DNA from: Alligator mississippiensis
Lineage: Eukaryota; Chordata; Crocodylia; Alligatoridae
DNA length: 64,000 nt
Direction of reading: 5' to 3'
NCBI RefSeq assembly: GCF_030867095.1
Contig: NC_081835.1
Coordinates: 24,250,501 to 24,314,500, forward strand
Part shown: one piece after another, positions 24,296-36,350 of the stretch
Position numbering within the stretch: the stretch's first letter is position 1
How the letters are laid out: each line of letters begins with the position of its first letter
The notes under the pieces: model-generated
Database searches by the model: none
What the model was told of the DNA's origin: nothing
The model's input: the letters and a program-made list of their open reading frames with translations, nothing else
Translations under genes and position numbers: made by a program

Positions 24296-25811
24296 ACGCT
24301 ACAACACCATTTACTCATGTGCCTAAAATGACCCCAAACTTGGCATAAAATTTAAATTTGTATTTTAATGGATACAATCTACTAATAAAATATAATTGGA
24401 AGAAGTTCATACAAGTATTTGCATATAACTCCATATAGCAGGTTCAGTGGTAGAACACCAAATCTGATGCTCCCTGACAATTCACCCTACCTGCTATGCC
24501 CTCTGGCTTCTTAGATACTTCTCCTTTTATTCTTCCTGCCACACCACTGATGTTGACTGTTATGATTTGGAACTCTGCTTTCAGTCACTGCAGGGGCACA
24601 TTAGGTGCTTTTCTCTGCCCTTCTCATCATAGTGCTGCTGGCCTGGCCCAATCAACACTCATCCAAGGGAACCTCACCAACAGCTTTCCAGGATTGATTC
24701 TCTCCCTTCACTGTTCTGAGGGCTTAATCAATTGTGACCCTCTTGGCTTGTAACTTAGTCCCACCAGCACTGTCTAGCTTGTCTCTCAGTTCCCGGGGTC
24801 TTGAGAAGCCCAAATAATCAGGCTCAGTCTTGTCCTCAGTCAGCTCCTGGGGCCACTGCCCCTATCAGGCTCTCACACTCTTCTGTCTTGAACCAGTCTC
24901 TCTGGGCTTACTTATCTTACCTGTACAGGACCCTCCTCTGACTGTAGCCCTTGAGCTCAAGTACTCACAATTAGCTACCTGAACTTAATCATGCATAAGC
25001 CACTTGCTCTGGGAAGTTCTCTTCCTAAGCTCTCAACTACCTCTATTAGAAGCTCTGTCCACAGAGTGTTTGGCTCAGATTCAGGCCCCATATCTTACTC
25101 TGGGCCCTGGATGTGCTTACTTATACCACACCTGTCCTGGACAGGCTATGCCAGAACTCTCAGAGTACCCTCTGGTCAAGTTTCCTTTGTAGTGCGATTG
25201 CCTGATGTCCACTCTGTCCTAGACAGAGCACATACACCATCCTCTCTAGGCACCCTTTGGGTCCTCACAGGGCTAACACCCCTTGGGCACCCTTAGTGGC
25301 CTCCATACTCCCCTACTAGTCACCCCATCCCTCATGGCTAACAAACAGAAACCATCAGCCTTCAACCATGAAAAAGCCCTCCACCGTTAGTTGGCTCCCA
25401 CCAGTTCCACAGAGGACCTTGCTATCTGTGGACCAGACAATCTGCAGCATTCTCCAAGGGAGTCTCTCTCCCCTAGCATGCTCTGGGCCAGAATGAGTCT
25501 CCAACCCAAAAGCCAGCCTTACATAGTTCTGGACTCCATTCCCTTCTGGCCTTCTACTCCACTCCCATTTACACAATTGGGCACAGGGTTTTTCCATTAG
25601 TACCATCAGCAGGCCTAAGGCTCTCCTGCAGCCAGTAGGTTGCACCAGCTCCCTACAGCTTTGTAGCTCCTGCTCTTGACGTCCTATCACTGCCAAAAAT
25701 CTCACAGCTTGTTTTCAATCAGCTGCCTGCTGCTACATAATGTTTCCTGCTCTCCATTTAATTAATAGGAATTAGGGCCCCTGCTCCATTCTAGTTACCA
25801 GAGGTATAAGA
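24296..25811. other. Unassigned, pyrimidine-rich sequence
   Basis: No gene recognised. The stretch 24.5-25.75 kb is CT-rich on the plus strand, with open frames of up to 116 codons lacking domains. Its texture suggests an old unclassified repeat. No ends were found. Confidence 0.4.
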
Positions 25812-26338
25812 TAGAGCTGTGTGCTGCTTCAGTCCCCAATTAGATTTGGCGGAGATTCGACCCAATTCAGTGGCCGAATCTCCAAATTGGAATTGAATCA
25901 AGAGACCCTTTAATCTCTCTAAATCAGATCGGGAGCCCTCCAAATTGACTTGGAGAGATTAAGAAAGATTTGGCAATTCAGACAGACACAGCTTTAAATG
26001 TTTTTTCTACATACCTCAAGGTAGCAGGCAACTTGTGAATGCCGAGATCCTGGGGTGGATAGAGCATCCCACGGGAGCACGGGTGGGGGGGTCCCCAGCA
26101 CACTTGGCAGCAGACCTGGAAGTGGACCAGAAGCACTTATGGCCCACTTCTGGGTCCACGAGGGAGTGCGCGGGGCAGGGGCCCGTGCCCCCCCCCGGCT
26201 CAGCAGGGGGCAGGGGGCAGGCACCCAGGGTCTCCCCACAGCCGATCACCAAGCCAGGAGAGGTGTGGGGGGAGGCCCCCAGCACACTCCCTGGTGGACC
26301 CAGAAGGGAGCTGGAAGTACTTCCAGTCCCCTTCCAGG

Positions 26339-27099
26339 TGTGCGGGCTGGGAGTGATCCGCAGCCCTTTTGCGCACACGGGCTGTGGCCAGCAGCCCGGG
26401 CACGCGGGGCCGGAGAAAACTGTGGGGCGAGCTAGAATTAGTCACGGACACTTAATGGTTGATTCAAGATTGTTTACTTATACCGAAGATGGTCGTGGTG
26501 TAGGCTGGACAGTTTTCCAGGCACAGCTTCGCTTAAATCCTCATTTGAGGATTACGACAAGCTCGATCTCCTACGGAGTTGTCGAAACTCCGTGGGTCCG
26601 TCTCTTTTTGCGCGCAGGGAGGGATACATCTAGGAATCTATTGGCGACGGGGAGAGGCCAGAGGCTGATCAGGCCCCTTATGCCTTTTAAGAAATGCGTT
26701 GGGTCCGTAAGGATCCGCAGCGCTTAGAGATCTTCACTCAAGGCGAAGGTTTTTCTCTCTCTCTCAAACTCCGACTTGGGCGGAAACCACCCAAGCTCTT
26801 TATATGGCTAGCAAGCCAAATCACTAGCCGCCACGTATGCATAATTTAATGTGCACCAATAATGTGGCTCGAATTTCAATACAAATGGTGGGAACTCTTT
26901 TGCATCTAAGAAATGCTCGGTGCAAAAGAAATGCACCCTGCAAAGAAAGCTACAAGTTGGCAGGAATTCTCCTTTGCACCAGAGTTCTCCTCTGCAGCAG
27001 AAAACTCCACTGTGCAAAGAAGCTACAATTTAGCAGGAAAATAATTTAGCAGTGCCGAAGCGCACACAAAACACAAAATCACAACTTTGGGTTGTGACA
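26339..27099 (-). mobile_element. Solo LTR of an endogenous retrovirus-like element (LTR copy 1)
   Basis: On the minus strand the element starts TGTCACAACCC (27099 downward) and ends CCCGCACA (26339), giving TG...CA ends. The 5-bp target duplication CCAGG is perfect (26334-26338 and 27100-27104). Sequence homologous to LTR copy 3 runs along most of its length. It carries a TATA box (TATAAAG on the minus strand, 26798-26804). No internal retroviral genes flank it, so it is a solo LTR left by LTR-LTR recombination. It is nested in a hAT element, and so is younger than that insertion. Confidence 0.9.
26798..26804 (-). promoter_or_regulatory. TATA box of LTR copy 1
   Basis: Minus-strand CATATAAAGAGC precedes a conserved segment (TTCCGCCCAAGTCGGAG) that is also found just downstream of the TATA box in LTR copy 3. 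The shared spacing supports a U3 core promoter. Confidence 0.7.
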
Positions 27100-27370
27100 C
27101 CAGGTTCGTTGCCAAGCATGTGGCGGCCTTCTCCATGCTCCTGTGAGATATTCCATCCACCCAGCATTCATGAGCCATACCTGGTACCTCAAGGTATGTA
27201 GAAAAAAATATTTAAAGCTATAGCCAAATCGCTGATTTTCTGAATCAGCATTGAATCTTCAGATTCAGCTGAATCAAATCTGAATCAACAAATTGAATCA
27301 CTGTCCCCAATTCAAGCCAAGTTCAAATCTAGATCAAATACAGCCCGTTTCTCATACCCCTAGTATAAGA

Positions 27371-28644
27371 CAGTACATTATGTTTGGCTGAATGTAGAAC
27401 GTGAGTTGTACACATGGGGACAACCACTACTAGGAATTTTATGCCACATGTTCCAGGCATCTTTTTTAAAGGTCAAAAAATATTCAGAAACTTTGATCTG
27501 TCAAGTGCTTAAATGTTTTACTGGAACAAGGGTTAAACACATGTAACTTTAAGCACAGGAATAACCCAAATAACTTTATTCAGGATTGTTTGCACTTCTA
27601 CAGGAGGAATTATCAAAGGATCTCTAAGCCCTTTCTAGCATTAAGGAATTAAGCTTTCAACTCCCTTCCTTGTTTGGAAAGTAACTATTATAACAGCTGT
27701 GAGGACTGAAGCAAAGAAAAATTAAATGATTTAGCCAAGATCATACAGGACAACACAAAAAGAATAGAGCCTTTGCAGAGCAAGGAATATAAATGCAATA
27801 TCCTCTGTCAAAATTAAAATTACACCCTACTGTACCTCTGCAAGTCTTTTTTTAAGAAAAGACAATACAACCTGATTTTTTAAAGAAACCTAAAATAATT
27901 GGGAAGTGACAGGAAATGGGGAACAGCAATTACCAAAATCTACCTCAGATTACAGTGCAGTTAATTTAGTGTTCAAACTGAGATGCCACTGACAGAAAAT
28001 TCCACCTATATAATCCATTTATATAAAAATCTAACTAAATTCAGAATTCAGTTCCATTTCATCTTGGTGGGGCAGGGAAAATCATCTTTCCTACCCTACA
28101 GTTTATTTTCAGACAGATGAAGAAAAAGGAAATTGGAAACTGTTATTGCAAAACCAGGCAGACATCCAATTCCTCATGCTTCATTTTATGTATCTACAAT
28201 GGACCAATTTTTTTCCCTTGTGGATTCCATATTCTAATATCTCGAGATACAGGCTGGTAGTGAAATTTTGACTCAACTAAGGTCAATGGAATTTTACAAG
28301 ATTTCACTCCAGGTAGCTCAAATGCAATACATGGGTTTAAAATTAATCCTTTTAAGTTGAGGTGTTCCTTCTCCTCTCTTCTATTCAGGAAAACAAGTTC
28401 TGATATCCCACATGTACAGTCCAGATAAATACAAGACAGATTTAATGGCACAGTTGTCTCACCTTAGAAGTAAAGCCCATAAGTTAGCTCAGTAACTTTA
28501 GGGAAGCAACAGAGTACTGGCCCTCTCATTGTTACTCTTAATATTATTTGTGGCTGCTTACAGACATAAGAAAACAAAACATAACAGAAAACAGTGCTTT
28601 ATTTTAAACTCCATGCACCCCCGTGCCGAGTCCAGCGCATACCT
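27371..28644. other. AT-rich sequence without recognised features
   Basis: No gene, RNA or repeat terminus recognised. Confidence 0.5.
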
Positions 28645-28829
28645 AGAAGAGGCATCGCGTTACTTGGACCTGGCTTACCCAGTGTCTGTATGGATTGGCA
28701 CTTCAGAAGGGCTTTTATCTAATAACTGACTGAATCAGCTTTAGATAAAAGTGCCAAAAAGCCTCGCCAAAGCGCACAATCTATAGAGACACTGCAGAGC
28801 CAGGTCCAACTAATACACTGCCTCTTCCA
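28645..28829. repeat. Long imperfect hairpin (palindromic MITE-like)
   Basis: The left arm (about 28645-28722) is largely the reverse complement of the right arm (about 28740-28829), with a loop of about 17 nt. Paired blocks include GAAGAGGC, TTGGACCTGGCT, CAGTGTCT, GATTG and CTTTTATCTAA. The right arm has about 12 extra bases. The structure fits a small palindromic DNA transposon. A transcribed hairpin, such as a repeat-derived miRNA precursor, is possible but unsupported. Target duplications were not found. Confidence 0.75.
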
Positions 28830-29483
28830 GCAAAATGCTTCCCCCCCCCCATGTACAGTCTATGATGCTGACTGTAAGGCACTCCAGGATCTTATTCTAA
28901 CCCATCTTAATGCCCTTTTGCTGGATGCCCATCATCTGTTGTTGCTACTTGAAACAGCAATTCATATCGAACAACGAAGTCACGGATACTTCCTGAGCTA
29001 TCATTTTTGTAGTTAATTTCATAGGCAATAGCAAGACTGATCCCAGGGGCAGCAGACATCCTTGTAGCAGTCTTACTAGCACGACAAAGTTCATAAACCA
29101 ACAAATGGTGTACAAAAAGTTGGGGGGAGGGTAGAAATACTCTCTCATTAATGTAATCAGTGCAGGGAAATAGAATATTCAATAGAGAGGCAACAGATTT
29201 TAAACTGATAAAAGGAATTGCTTTTTTCCCCCCCTGACACGCATCAGACAGTTACCCATAAAACTCATTGCCACCAAATACCATTTGTGTATAGAATATA
29301 ATAGGACTGAAAAAAGCCACCATTGGCCTCAAAACAAATAAAGACAGCACATGGAGCTACAATAGTAAGGCTACAGACAAAACCAAAAGCTGGAATCTTC
29401 ATGCTTCAGTGCATAAAACTACTAATTAATGGCAATTAGGAATATGTTTCCTCTATAAACAGCTTATTATTTAAATGCCTACT
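28830..29483. other. No firm feature; one unexplained open frame
   Basis: A 91-codon frame on the minus strand (29182-28907) has unusually protein-like composition in its second half (AIAYEINYKNDSSGSIRDFV) and ends in TAA. I do not recognise a family and see no convincing splice acceptor. It could be an old exon, a retrocopy fragment or chance. Confidence 0.25.
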
Positions 29484-29491
29484 GTAAATTT

Positions 29492-30500
29492 TAGGGATGC
29501 ACTGATAGAGGTTTTTTGGGCTGATACCAATGACAAATTTTTAACGAGCCATATCAGCCAACCAACCCAATTTCCTACATGCAGCCCAGGAGCTTGAAGA
29601 GCAGCATCTGGCAGGTAAGTCTGTTGTGATGGAAGGGGTGGGGAAAGGGAAGGGACATAGCAGGGGCAGATCGAGGCCCCTGCAGTGAGGGAAGGAGTGG
29701 GGCTGGGGGCGTCCAGCCAGGGTGGGGCAGAGGATGGAGCCATGAGCAGCTTGTCCAGGGGGCATCACTCGCATTGCTGCACAGACCCCAGGAGGGCATG
29801 GGGGGCCATGTGCCCCCCTCCAATCTGCACGCGGGATGAGGATGGGCTGCTGATGTGGGCTGAGGCTGTGCTGAGTTCTTCCCAGTAGGGTACCTGGGCT
29901 GGGGCTGTGCTTGGGGTGGGCAGCATTGGTGCTGGAAGTGAGGAGGCTACAGTGAATTTTGGGGTAGCTGCAGCCCCTTCCATAGCCCCCACTCCCAGTG
30001 CTGCTGCCCACAGCCCAGGCCAGTCCCACCAGAAAAAGCCCAGTGCCACTCTGGCCCCAGCGCACTCTCACCCCATGCACAGATCCAGGGTCACATGCCC
30101 ACCTGGAGTGCATGCCATGATGGGATCCACCCTCCCCCCCATGCCCGCCAGATGAGCCACAAACAGCTCTGTCCCATGCCCCATGCTGCCCTGGGAGGGC
30201 ATCACCTGCCCCAGCCCCACTCCCTCACTCAAAGGGGCCTCAATCTACCCCACCCACAACCCTTCCCTCCCCCCACCCCTTCTACCACAGCAGATTTAAC
30301 AGCCAAACCCAGCTGCTCTCCATGCTGCTGGGCTGCACTCCTGGCCACCTGTGTGCTGCACTGTGGCTGTGCACATGCACGGGGCATTTATCCGTCACAT
30401 TATCAGCCACACCATCCAAAAGAAGCTGATTGCCAATACTGTCAATTTTCCTTATATTGGTGCCGATTCAGTATGGGACTGATGTATCAGTGCACCTCTA
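29492..30500. mobile_element. Non-autonomous foldback hAT element (type TAGGGATGCACTGATA)
   Basis: The left end TAGGGATGCACTGATAGAGG matches the complement of the right end, TAGAGGTGCACTGATACATC. The 8-bp target duplication GTAAATTT (29484-29491 and 30501-30508) is perfect. The 1009-bp element is a foldback: a GC-rich arm around 29625-29800 (GAAGGGGTGGGG ... GAGGCCCCT ... GGAGTGGGGCTGGGG) is repeated in inverted form around 30190-30290. Open frames of up to 190 codons inside are produced by GC-rich composition and show no transposase motif. Confidence 0.92.
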
Positions 30501-30508
30501 GTAAATTT

Positions 30509-32441
30509 TCTTGCACATCCCTCTAAAACATCTAGTCCTGTTCACTTGCAGAGAAAGTATACAATACCAGCTGAATGGTCAGATATTGCCATCAATATCT
30601 ATGTTAAATTAGCTCAAAGAAGTTGATGACTTTAATGGTTACTATTTGCATTTAAGAAGGGCACATACCTAAATTGCTGGGTGCTAGAAAATTTACAGGG
30701 GTTGATTTACAGGTGCCTTGTTCAGAGAAAAAAAAAAAATGTATCTTCCAAAATAGCTGAGGCTACTGAAATGGAAGGTGTTGCATAACTGAGACAGAAT
30801 GAGAATACAAAAGAATTCAGGGAAGCCTAATAAAGAGGGCATGTAGAGAAGCATGCATACCTTATGAGTTACATTACCTAGTGTATAACAAAAGTGAGGA
30901 ATTCTAAAAACAGTAAGGCAGAAGCAATTTAGCAAGATGTTAGTGGAGAACAAGTTAGATCAGGCGGGGCAAAATGGTGGATCTGGCTGGCAACCAGACT
31001 CCATTTCTCAGGAGCCCCTGCCCATGTGGCTCACAACAGCTTTATTAAAAAAGACAGCTTTGGGTGAGCTCCCTCACAGACAGCCTGTGAACATGGGGAG
31101 TGGCCATGAACAATAGTTTTTTCCACATTTATACACTTTGGTTCATGTTCATTAACTTTTATCCCACCTTCATTTCTTCTGCTGTTCCACCCACTTCAAG
31201 CTCCACCTCTGTTTACTGTTTGCTTCATTAGCATGAAATTGCCTATGCATTTTACTCATTTGCATGCCTTTTTGCTTTGAGTGCATGCCTAAAGCCATGA
31301 ACTTACTTCTTTGGTCAATGGAGAGACTGACTAAAACCTGAAAGCTTCTGGAGGCTTCTTCATAAATCACCATTCACCTTTTTGTATTCTTCATTTCAAA
31401 TTCTGTTACCAATTACACGTCACTTTTCACATTCCAGTCTGCTTTTCTGTCCCAAGTTGTACTGTGTTCCACATACCTAAGGCTTCACCTCATTCACAGC
31501 ACACAGACTCACTTGCTGTTTTCTCAGAAAACGGTTGACACAATTAAGATGGTTACTCAGCATAAGCACTTATAAGCAAAATCTTATATATAAGAGCTAT
31601 ATATTATTTCACAACAAAACTATTATATGGTTAAAAAACTACTTGCCTAAGCATTTGCAAAATTACTTTTAATATATAACATTCTGCCTTGTGGTCAACA
31701 GCTTTTGCTGGGCCACAGATTAAAGCCTTTTATTCAGCTGCAAATCCAGTGCTCCCCAAGATCCAAATATAGTTACCCTAACAACAGCGTGGTCCAGAGC
31801 CAGGGCAGAGCCATGATCTGCTTCCTGTATGTCCCTACCCGGAACATGCAGGTTGCAGATTGCAGCTCTGCCCTGGTTGTGGATCATACTGTCACCACCA
31901 CAAGATCCCAGCCTGGCTCTAGCGCAGCTCCACACCATGCCATGCACCCTACCAGTAGAGACAATGCTAGGGGGAACTTGGAGGGTCTATAGCCATGCCA
32001 AAGTTCCCTGTAGCCCCCTGTAGCCACCCCTCCCAGTGGTGCCTCCGCTACCACCACTGCCCACCCTGCACAGACAGCAGCAGCTGAGCCTGCTCCACTG
32101 CCTCCTGCAGCACAGCCCACCACCAGGAAAAGGCTGGTGCCACTGCAGCTTGCCAGTGCTGCTGGGGCCAGTCTCCACAGAAACCCCATGCCTGTGCTAT
32201 CACATCAAGGCTGTTGCTGGGGTCTCCATGAAAACTGGTCCCAGCCACACAGGTAGAGGCTGCAGGGAAATGGAGTCCATTGCTAGCTGGATCCAGCCTA
32301 TGAGCCGCACTTTATTCCCTGAATTAGACAAAAATTTGCAGGGCCATCTTGATTTTAAACTGAATACGAAGAACTATCATACCAGAGCAGAGAAGAGATT
32401 ATTCCTTATTATAAAGAATTAGTGAGATTGCTCATAAACTA
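30509..32441. other. No gene recognised
   Basis: Mostly AT-rich. A GC-richer block at 31.69-32.33 kb has open frames of up to 128 codons on both strands without a domain. No repeat ends could be placed. Confidence 0.45.
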
Positions 32442-32449
32442 CTGGATAC

Positions 32450-34642
32450 TAGGGCTGTGCAAGGCTTCATACCATTCTTTGGATCCAGAGAAGCTTCGGA
32501 CACTTTGGTGTCCAAAGAAGCATGTCCGGATTGAAGTGCTGGCTTCATTAGGCTTTCCAAACTGGTTTGGAGCTTTGACACTGTCTCTCACTCCATTCTC
32601 ATCAAAAAACTAGGAGACTGTGGCGTCAATACCTACACAGTCAGATGGGTCACTAATTGGCCGGAGGGCCGCGCCCAGAGATTGGCGGTGGACAGGTCTT
32701 ATTCAACCTAGAGGGATGTGGGCAGTGGGGTTCTGCAGGGCTCGGTCCTTGGGCCCGCACTGTTCAACATCTTCATCAGTGACTTGGACTTCTCGACAGT
32801 GCAGAGGCAGAAAAGGATCTTGGCGTCACTACTGATGCCAAAATGAACATGGGCCGATGGGGTGGGGAAGCGGTCAGGAATGCCTACCATACCTTGTCAT
32901 GCATCCACAGATGCATCTCTAGCAGGTCCAAGGAGGTGATTCTCCCCCTCTATGCGACACTGGTCAGGCCACAGTTGGAGTACTGCGTCCAGTTCTGGGT
33001 GCCGCACTTCAGAAGGGACGTGGACAACATGCAGAGGGTTCAGAGGAGGGCCACTCGCATGATCAGGGGTCAGCAGGGCAGGCCCTACGAGGAGAGGCTA
33101 AGGGACCTGAACCTGTTCAGCCTCCACAAGAGAAGGCTGAGGGATGATCTAGTGGCCATTTACAAACTAATCGGGGGGGGGACCAGCAGGCATTGGGAGA
33201 GTCCCTGTTCCCCTGAACACTACCAGAAGTGACAAGAAATAATGGTCACAAGCTGGCAGAGGGTAGGTTCAGGCTAGATATCAGGAGGCGCTACTTCACA
33301 GTCAGGGCGGCTAGGACCTGGAACCAACTTCCAAGAGAAGTGGTGCTGGCTCCTACCCTGGGGGTCTTTAAGAGGAGGATGGATGAACACCTTGCTGGGA
33401 TCATTTGACCCCAGTACTCCTTCCTGCCATGGCAGGGGGTCAGACTTGATGATCTGCTCAGGTCCTTTCCGACCGTACCAACTATGGAAAAGCTTTGGAG
33501 CCGCTTCGGAGATCCAGCAATAGGGTATAATGGGGAAATCAATGAAATCTCTCTCTAACTTTGTTGTTTTTTGTCCAATTTGGATGAACTTTACAAGAGT
33601 TGTAGCCTCTGCTGAGAGTATGATGCCTGCCAAGTTTCAAGAAGATCAGTGCAGGGGTTCAGCAGGAACTGTACCCCAAATTATTGAAAGCAAAACTCAT
33701 GTCATGTCTATGTGTGACAACACAGCAACACAGGAGGGTGAAAACTGCAGGGGTGGTAGCCCCTGGTGAGGCTACAAAGCCTGATCTTCTTGAAACTTGG
33801 CAGTGCAGGGGTTTGGGGGAGAACTGTACCTCAAGCTACTGACAGGCAAAATTTGTGACATAGATGACCCTGTGTGTGCTAAGGCACAGCAGGCTGAAAA
33901 CTGCAGGGGAGGTAGCTTCTGCTGAGAGTATGAAGCCTGCCAGCTGTCGAGTCCTGGCAGGCCTGGCTGCTAAGCTACTGTGTTACCAGTTACCAATCAA
34001 TCATGATTCACTCGGGGACCAGCTCAATACATAGTTGCTAGCTAATGTAGCCAGTTAATTAGCATCAATTAATACCTGCAAAACCAGAGACTAAGGAGAG
34101 GAAAGAATCAATACAGACAATTAACTGCCCCAAGACAGAGACAGTCAGTTGCACAAGCACCCATGTCACGAGTTTTGTCTATCAGCAGCTAGGTGCAGGG
34201 GGGTTCTGGGGCCCTGCACTCCTATCTCCTTAAGAGCTGGCAGGCTTCATGGCCTCAGTAGGGGCCACCACCCCTGCAGCTTTCACCCTGCTGCACCTTA
34301 ACACACACAGGGCCATCTGTGTCATGAGTTCTGCCTGTCCGCAGCTTGAGGTACACTTCCCCCCAAACCCCTGCACCAATCTTCTTAAACCTTGGCAGGC
34401 TTCATGCTCTCAGCAGAGGCTACTGCTCCTGCAAGTTTCATCCAAATCACACATGAAAATCAACAACGTTATAGATATTTCATTGATTCCCCATTATACC
34501 CTATGGCCGGATCTCCAATGTGGCTCCGAAGCTTTGGAGCTGCTTCGGCCGAATCGAAGTGGAAACCCAGTCCAGAGCTCTGGACTGGATCCCTGGCATC
34601 TGAAGCAGCTGGATCAAATAGCTACCTACTCACACAGGCCTG
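32450..34642. mobile_element. Large non-autonomous foldback hAT element (type 2), interrupted by a CR1
   Basis: The left end TAGGGCTGTGCAAGGCTTC and the right end ACACAGGCCTG are flanked by a perfect 8-bp target duplication, CTGGATAC (32442-32449 and 34643-34650). Its terminus is shared with the type 1 hAT elements, but the interior differs. Inner arms are inverted copies: TAGCCTCTGCTGAGAG, TGCCTGCCAAG and CCCCAAATT-type blocks at 33.6-33.95 kb recur as complements at 34.2-34.45 kb. Subterminal motifs of the GAAGCTTCGG / CCGAAGC type repeat several times near each end. No transposase is visible. The CR1 at 32.57-33.48 kb is a later insertion. Confidence 0.9.
32570..33480 (+). mobile_element. 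CR1 LINE, 5'-truncated and internally deleted copy D
   Basis: Plus-strand CR1 beginning at reverse transcriptase motif A (AFDTVSHSILIKKL near 32575). It continues through NWPEGRAQR to motif B in the form SGVLQGSVLGP near 32730-32765. It then jumps from FISDLD at about 32790 directly to AEKDLGVTTDAKMN, losing motif C and the segment after it. The C-terminal frame 32843-33232 carries LVRPQLEYCVQFW and MQRVQRRATRMI. The 3' end reads AGGTCCTTTCCGACCGTACC, the same type as copy H and distinct from copies A-C and E-F. It is nested in the type 2 hAT element. Confidence 0.9.
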
Positions 34643-34650
34643 CTGGATAC

Positions 34651-35294
34651 CTCAATGTCAAAAGTGTAGGAGCAAGTTAAAAGAAATTTAGAGATCAATA
34701 AAAATTAAAGAGATTTGGGGACTGACTTATGAGAGCAGAATAAAATTAAACATTCACTATTGTCAAATGATGAAGGGGAATATGAACCACTTACACAACT
34801 GAAGGATACAAATATCAGAAGAGGAAGAGGAAATAAATATCATGTTCCAGTGGGTATTTCTAGGAATGTTGGGAAGAAAGCAAAAAATATTTTATTTATG
34901 TCCTGCCCCCTTCCAAAACACCTCAGAGAAGCTTACAATAAACACACAACCCACAGATAGGATCTCACAGAGATAACATACCAAAACTTGATGAAGTATT
35001 GGACAAGCTGCTGTAAAGGGGAGATAAAAAAGTCTAGAATAAGATCAGAAAAGAATTAGTAAAATCCCCATAATCTGAATTCCTTAAAACCAGACTACAC
35101 AGCATGGTTTGTGAACATTCTTACCATGGCAGGGAAAAGTTTAGATAAAACAAATTCATCCTTTCAATGCTGAAGTTAACCTTCTAGAATGCTGCAGATT
35201 CTATAAATGTGGACTCTCCATGAGGGAGGTTATGGGCAGCCTGCTGCATGCTTTTACTCTTTTCAGCCATCACCTACAAACATGACTCCTTAAC
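34651..35294. other. No gene recognised
   Basis: AT-rich. A segment near 34890-34950 (ATTTATGTCCTGCC ... CAGAGAAGCTTACAATAAA) resembles the texture of an old LINE or SINE tail, but I cannot assign it. Confidence 0.35.
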
Positions 35295-35302
35295 ACTTAA
35301 AG

Positions 35303-35545
35303 CAGGGGTTGGCAACCTATAGCCCCAAGGACCCACTGGAACTGGCCCATGGAGCCACTGGATCCAGCCTACCAGGGTGAGGGTCTTTCTCCCCATGCCA
35401 CCACTTCTCTCTGTGGCAGCCATGAAAGCTTTTCTCATGCTACCAGAGAGCAGAGGCAGTGACTGCTGTGTTCTAATGCCCATCCACCTCCTTCGGACTG
35501 AGCTGGATCATTCAGCCCGCAACCTGAAGAGGTTGCTTGCCACGG
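35303..35545. mobile_element. hAT MITE (243 bp)
   Basis: The left end CAGGGGTTGGCAACC pairs with a degenerate right end (GGTTGCTTGCCACGG). The 8-bp target duplication ACTTAAAG is perfect (35295-35302 and 35546-35553). The element is non-coding. Confidence 0.88.
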
Positions 35546-35553
35546 ACTTAAAG

Positions 35554-36350
35554 CATGAGCAAGCCTGAGAGTAGAAGAAATGTAGAGATCACTACAAAAT
35601 GGAAAGCACAGCTAGGGATTCACCACATTTAATGGAGACAAGGACTGCTCTTTTTCATTGAAAAGCCTTCTTGAGGCTATCCATGGTCTCCCAAGTACAG
35701 ATGCCCTTCTTTTAGATAGGGACATCAAGCTTTTCTTAAAAAGTTTTGAAGGCAAGATACTGTATATTAAACTATTTGAAACAGACTTAAACATTTCCTC
35801 CTTGAGGTGCATTTAATGAACCCTGAATTGTGCCTTTTACAGTGCCAGAAACAATTCTACTGTAGTTGTAAATTGGACCTGTATATAAATAATACCAGTA
35901 CATAGTTGGGCCTCACAAAAAGATAGAATTCTCATGATCAGGTCATAAGCCAGTCACTAACAGCCTGAGGTAGGTTGATGGTTTTTCTAGGAAACTTATT
36001 ACAGAAATTGTCCCTAAAAGGCACCTTCCTCTAAATGATCTGATTTTGGCTGCAGGGTTAATTATTTAGTTGGACAAAAGTTTTGATCAGGTGTGGCAAT
36101 TTTTCTGCAGCCTTGTCTTGGGAAAAGCACTATAAAAAAGAGCTGCCTTAAACTAAAATGGCTAAATTTTGCTGATAATTTAGTTCAACTAAAAGAAGAA
36201 TTTGGCCCAAACCACTGTATCATGACATTTCATTATAATAGGATGAAACATGAGTAGTGACATCATTAGGAAATTTTGTGACAATATTTAATTCCATTTA
36301 TGTTTTAAGTTACTGTTACAGAAGTAGCAGCTTTGAATGTTTCACCTTTA
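35554..36350. other. No gene recognised
   Basis: AT-rich sequence. It ends with the TTA target flank of the next element. Confidence 0.45.

Larger units (their letters stand above)
25812..27362. mobile_element. Non-autonomous foldback hAT element (type 1), interrupted by a solo LTR
   Basis: Termini are TAGAGCTGTGTGCTGCTTC on the left and the complement of TAGGGGTATGAG on the right. The flanking 8-bp target duplication GTATAAGA (25804-25811 and 27363-27370) is perfect, which is the hAT hallmark. Subterminal DNA is packed with GATTC/GAATC motifs. The arms are inverted copies of each other: CTTTAAATGTTTTTTCTACA at about 25992 on the left, with its complement near 27200 on the right. No transposase is recognisable. 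Without the nested LTR and its duplicated target it is about 785 bp, close to the sister copy at 42099-42835. Confidence 0.9.

Noticed and set aside
26035..26727. 230-codon plus-strand open frame
   Set aside because: It crosses the boundary between a hAT interior and a minus-strand solo LTR, so it cannot be an ancestral gene.
29541..30113. 190-codon minus-strand open frame
   Set aside because: It lies inside a foldback hAT element. The composition is GC-driven, with long frames on the opposite strand too and no recognisable domain.
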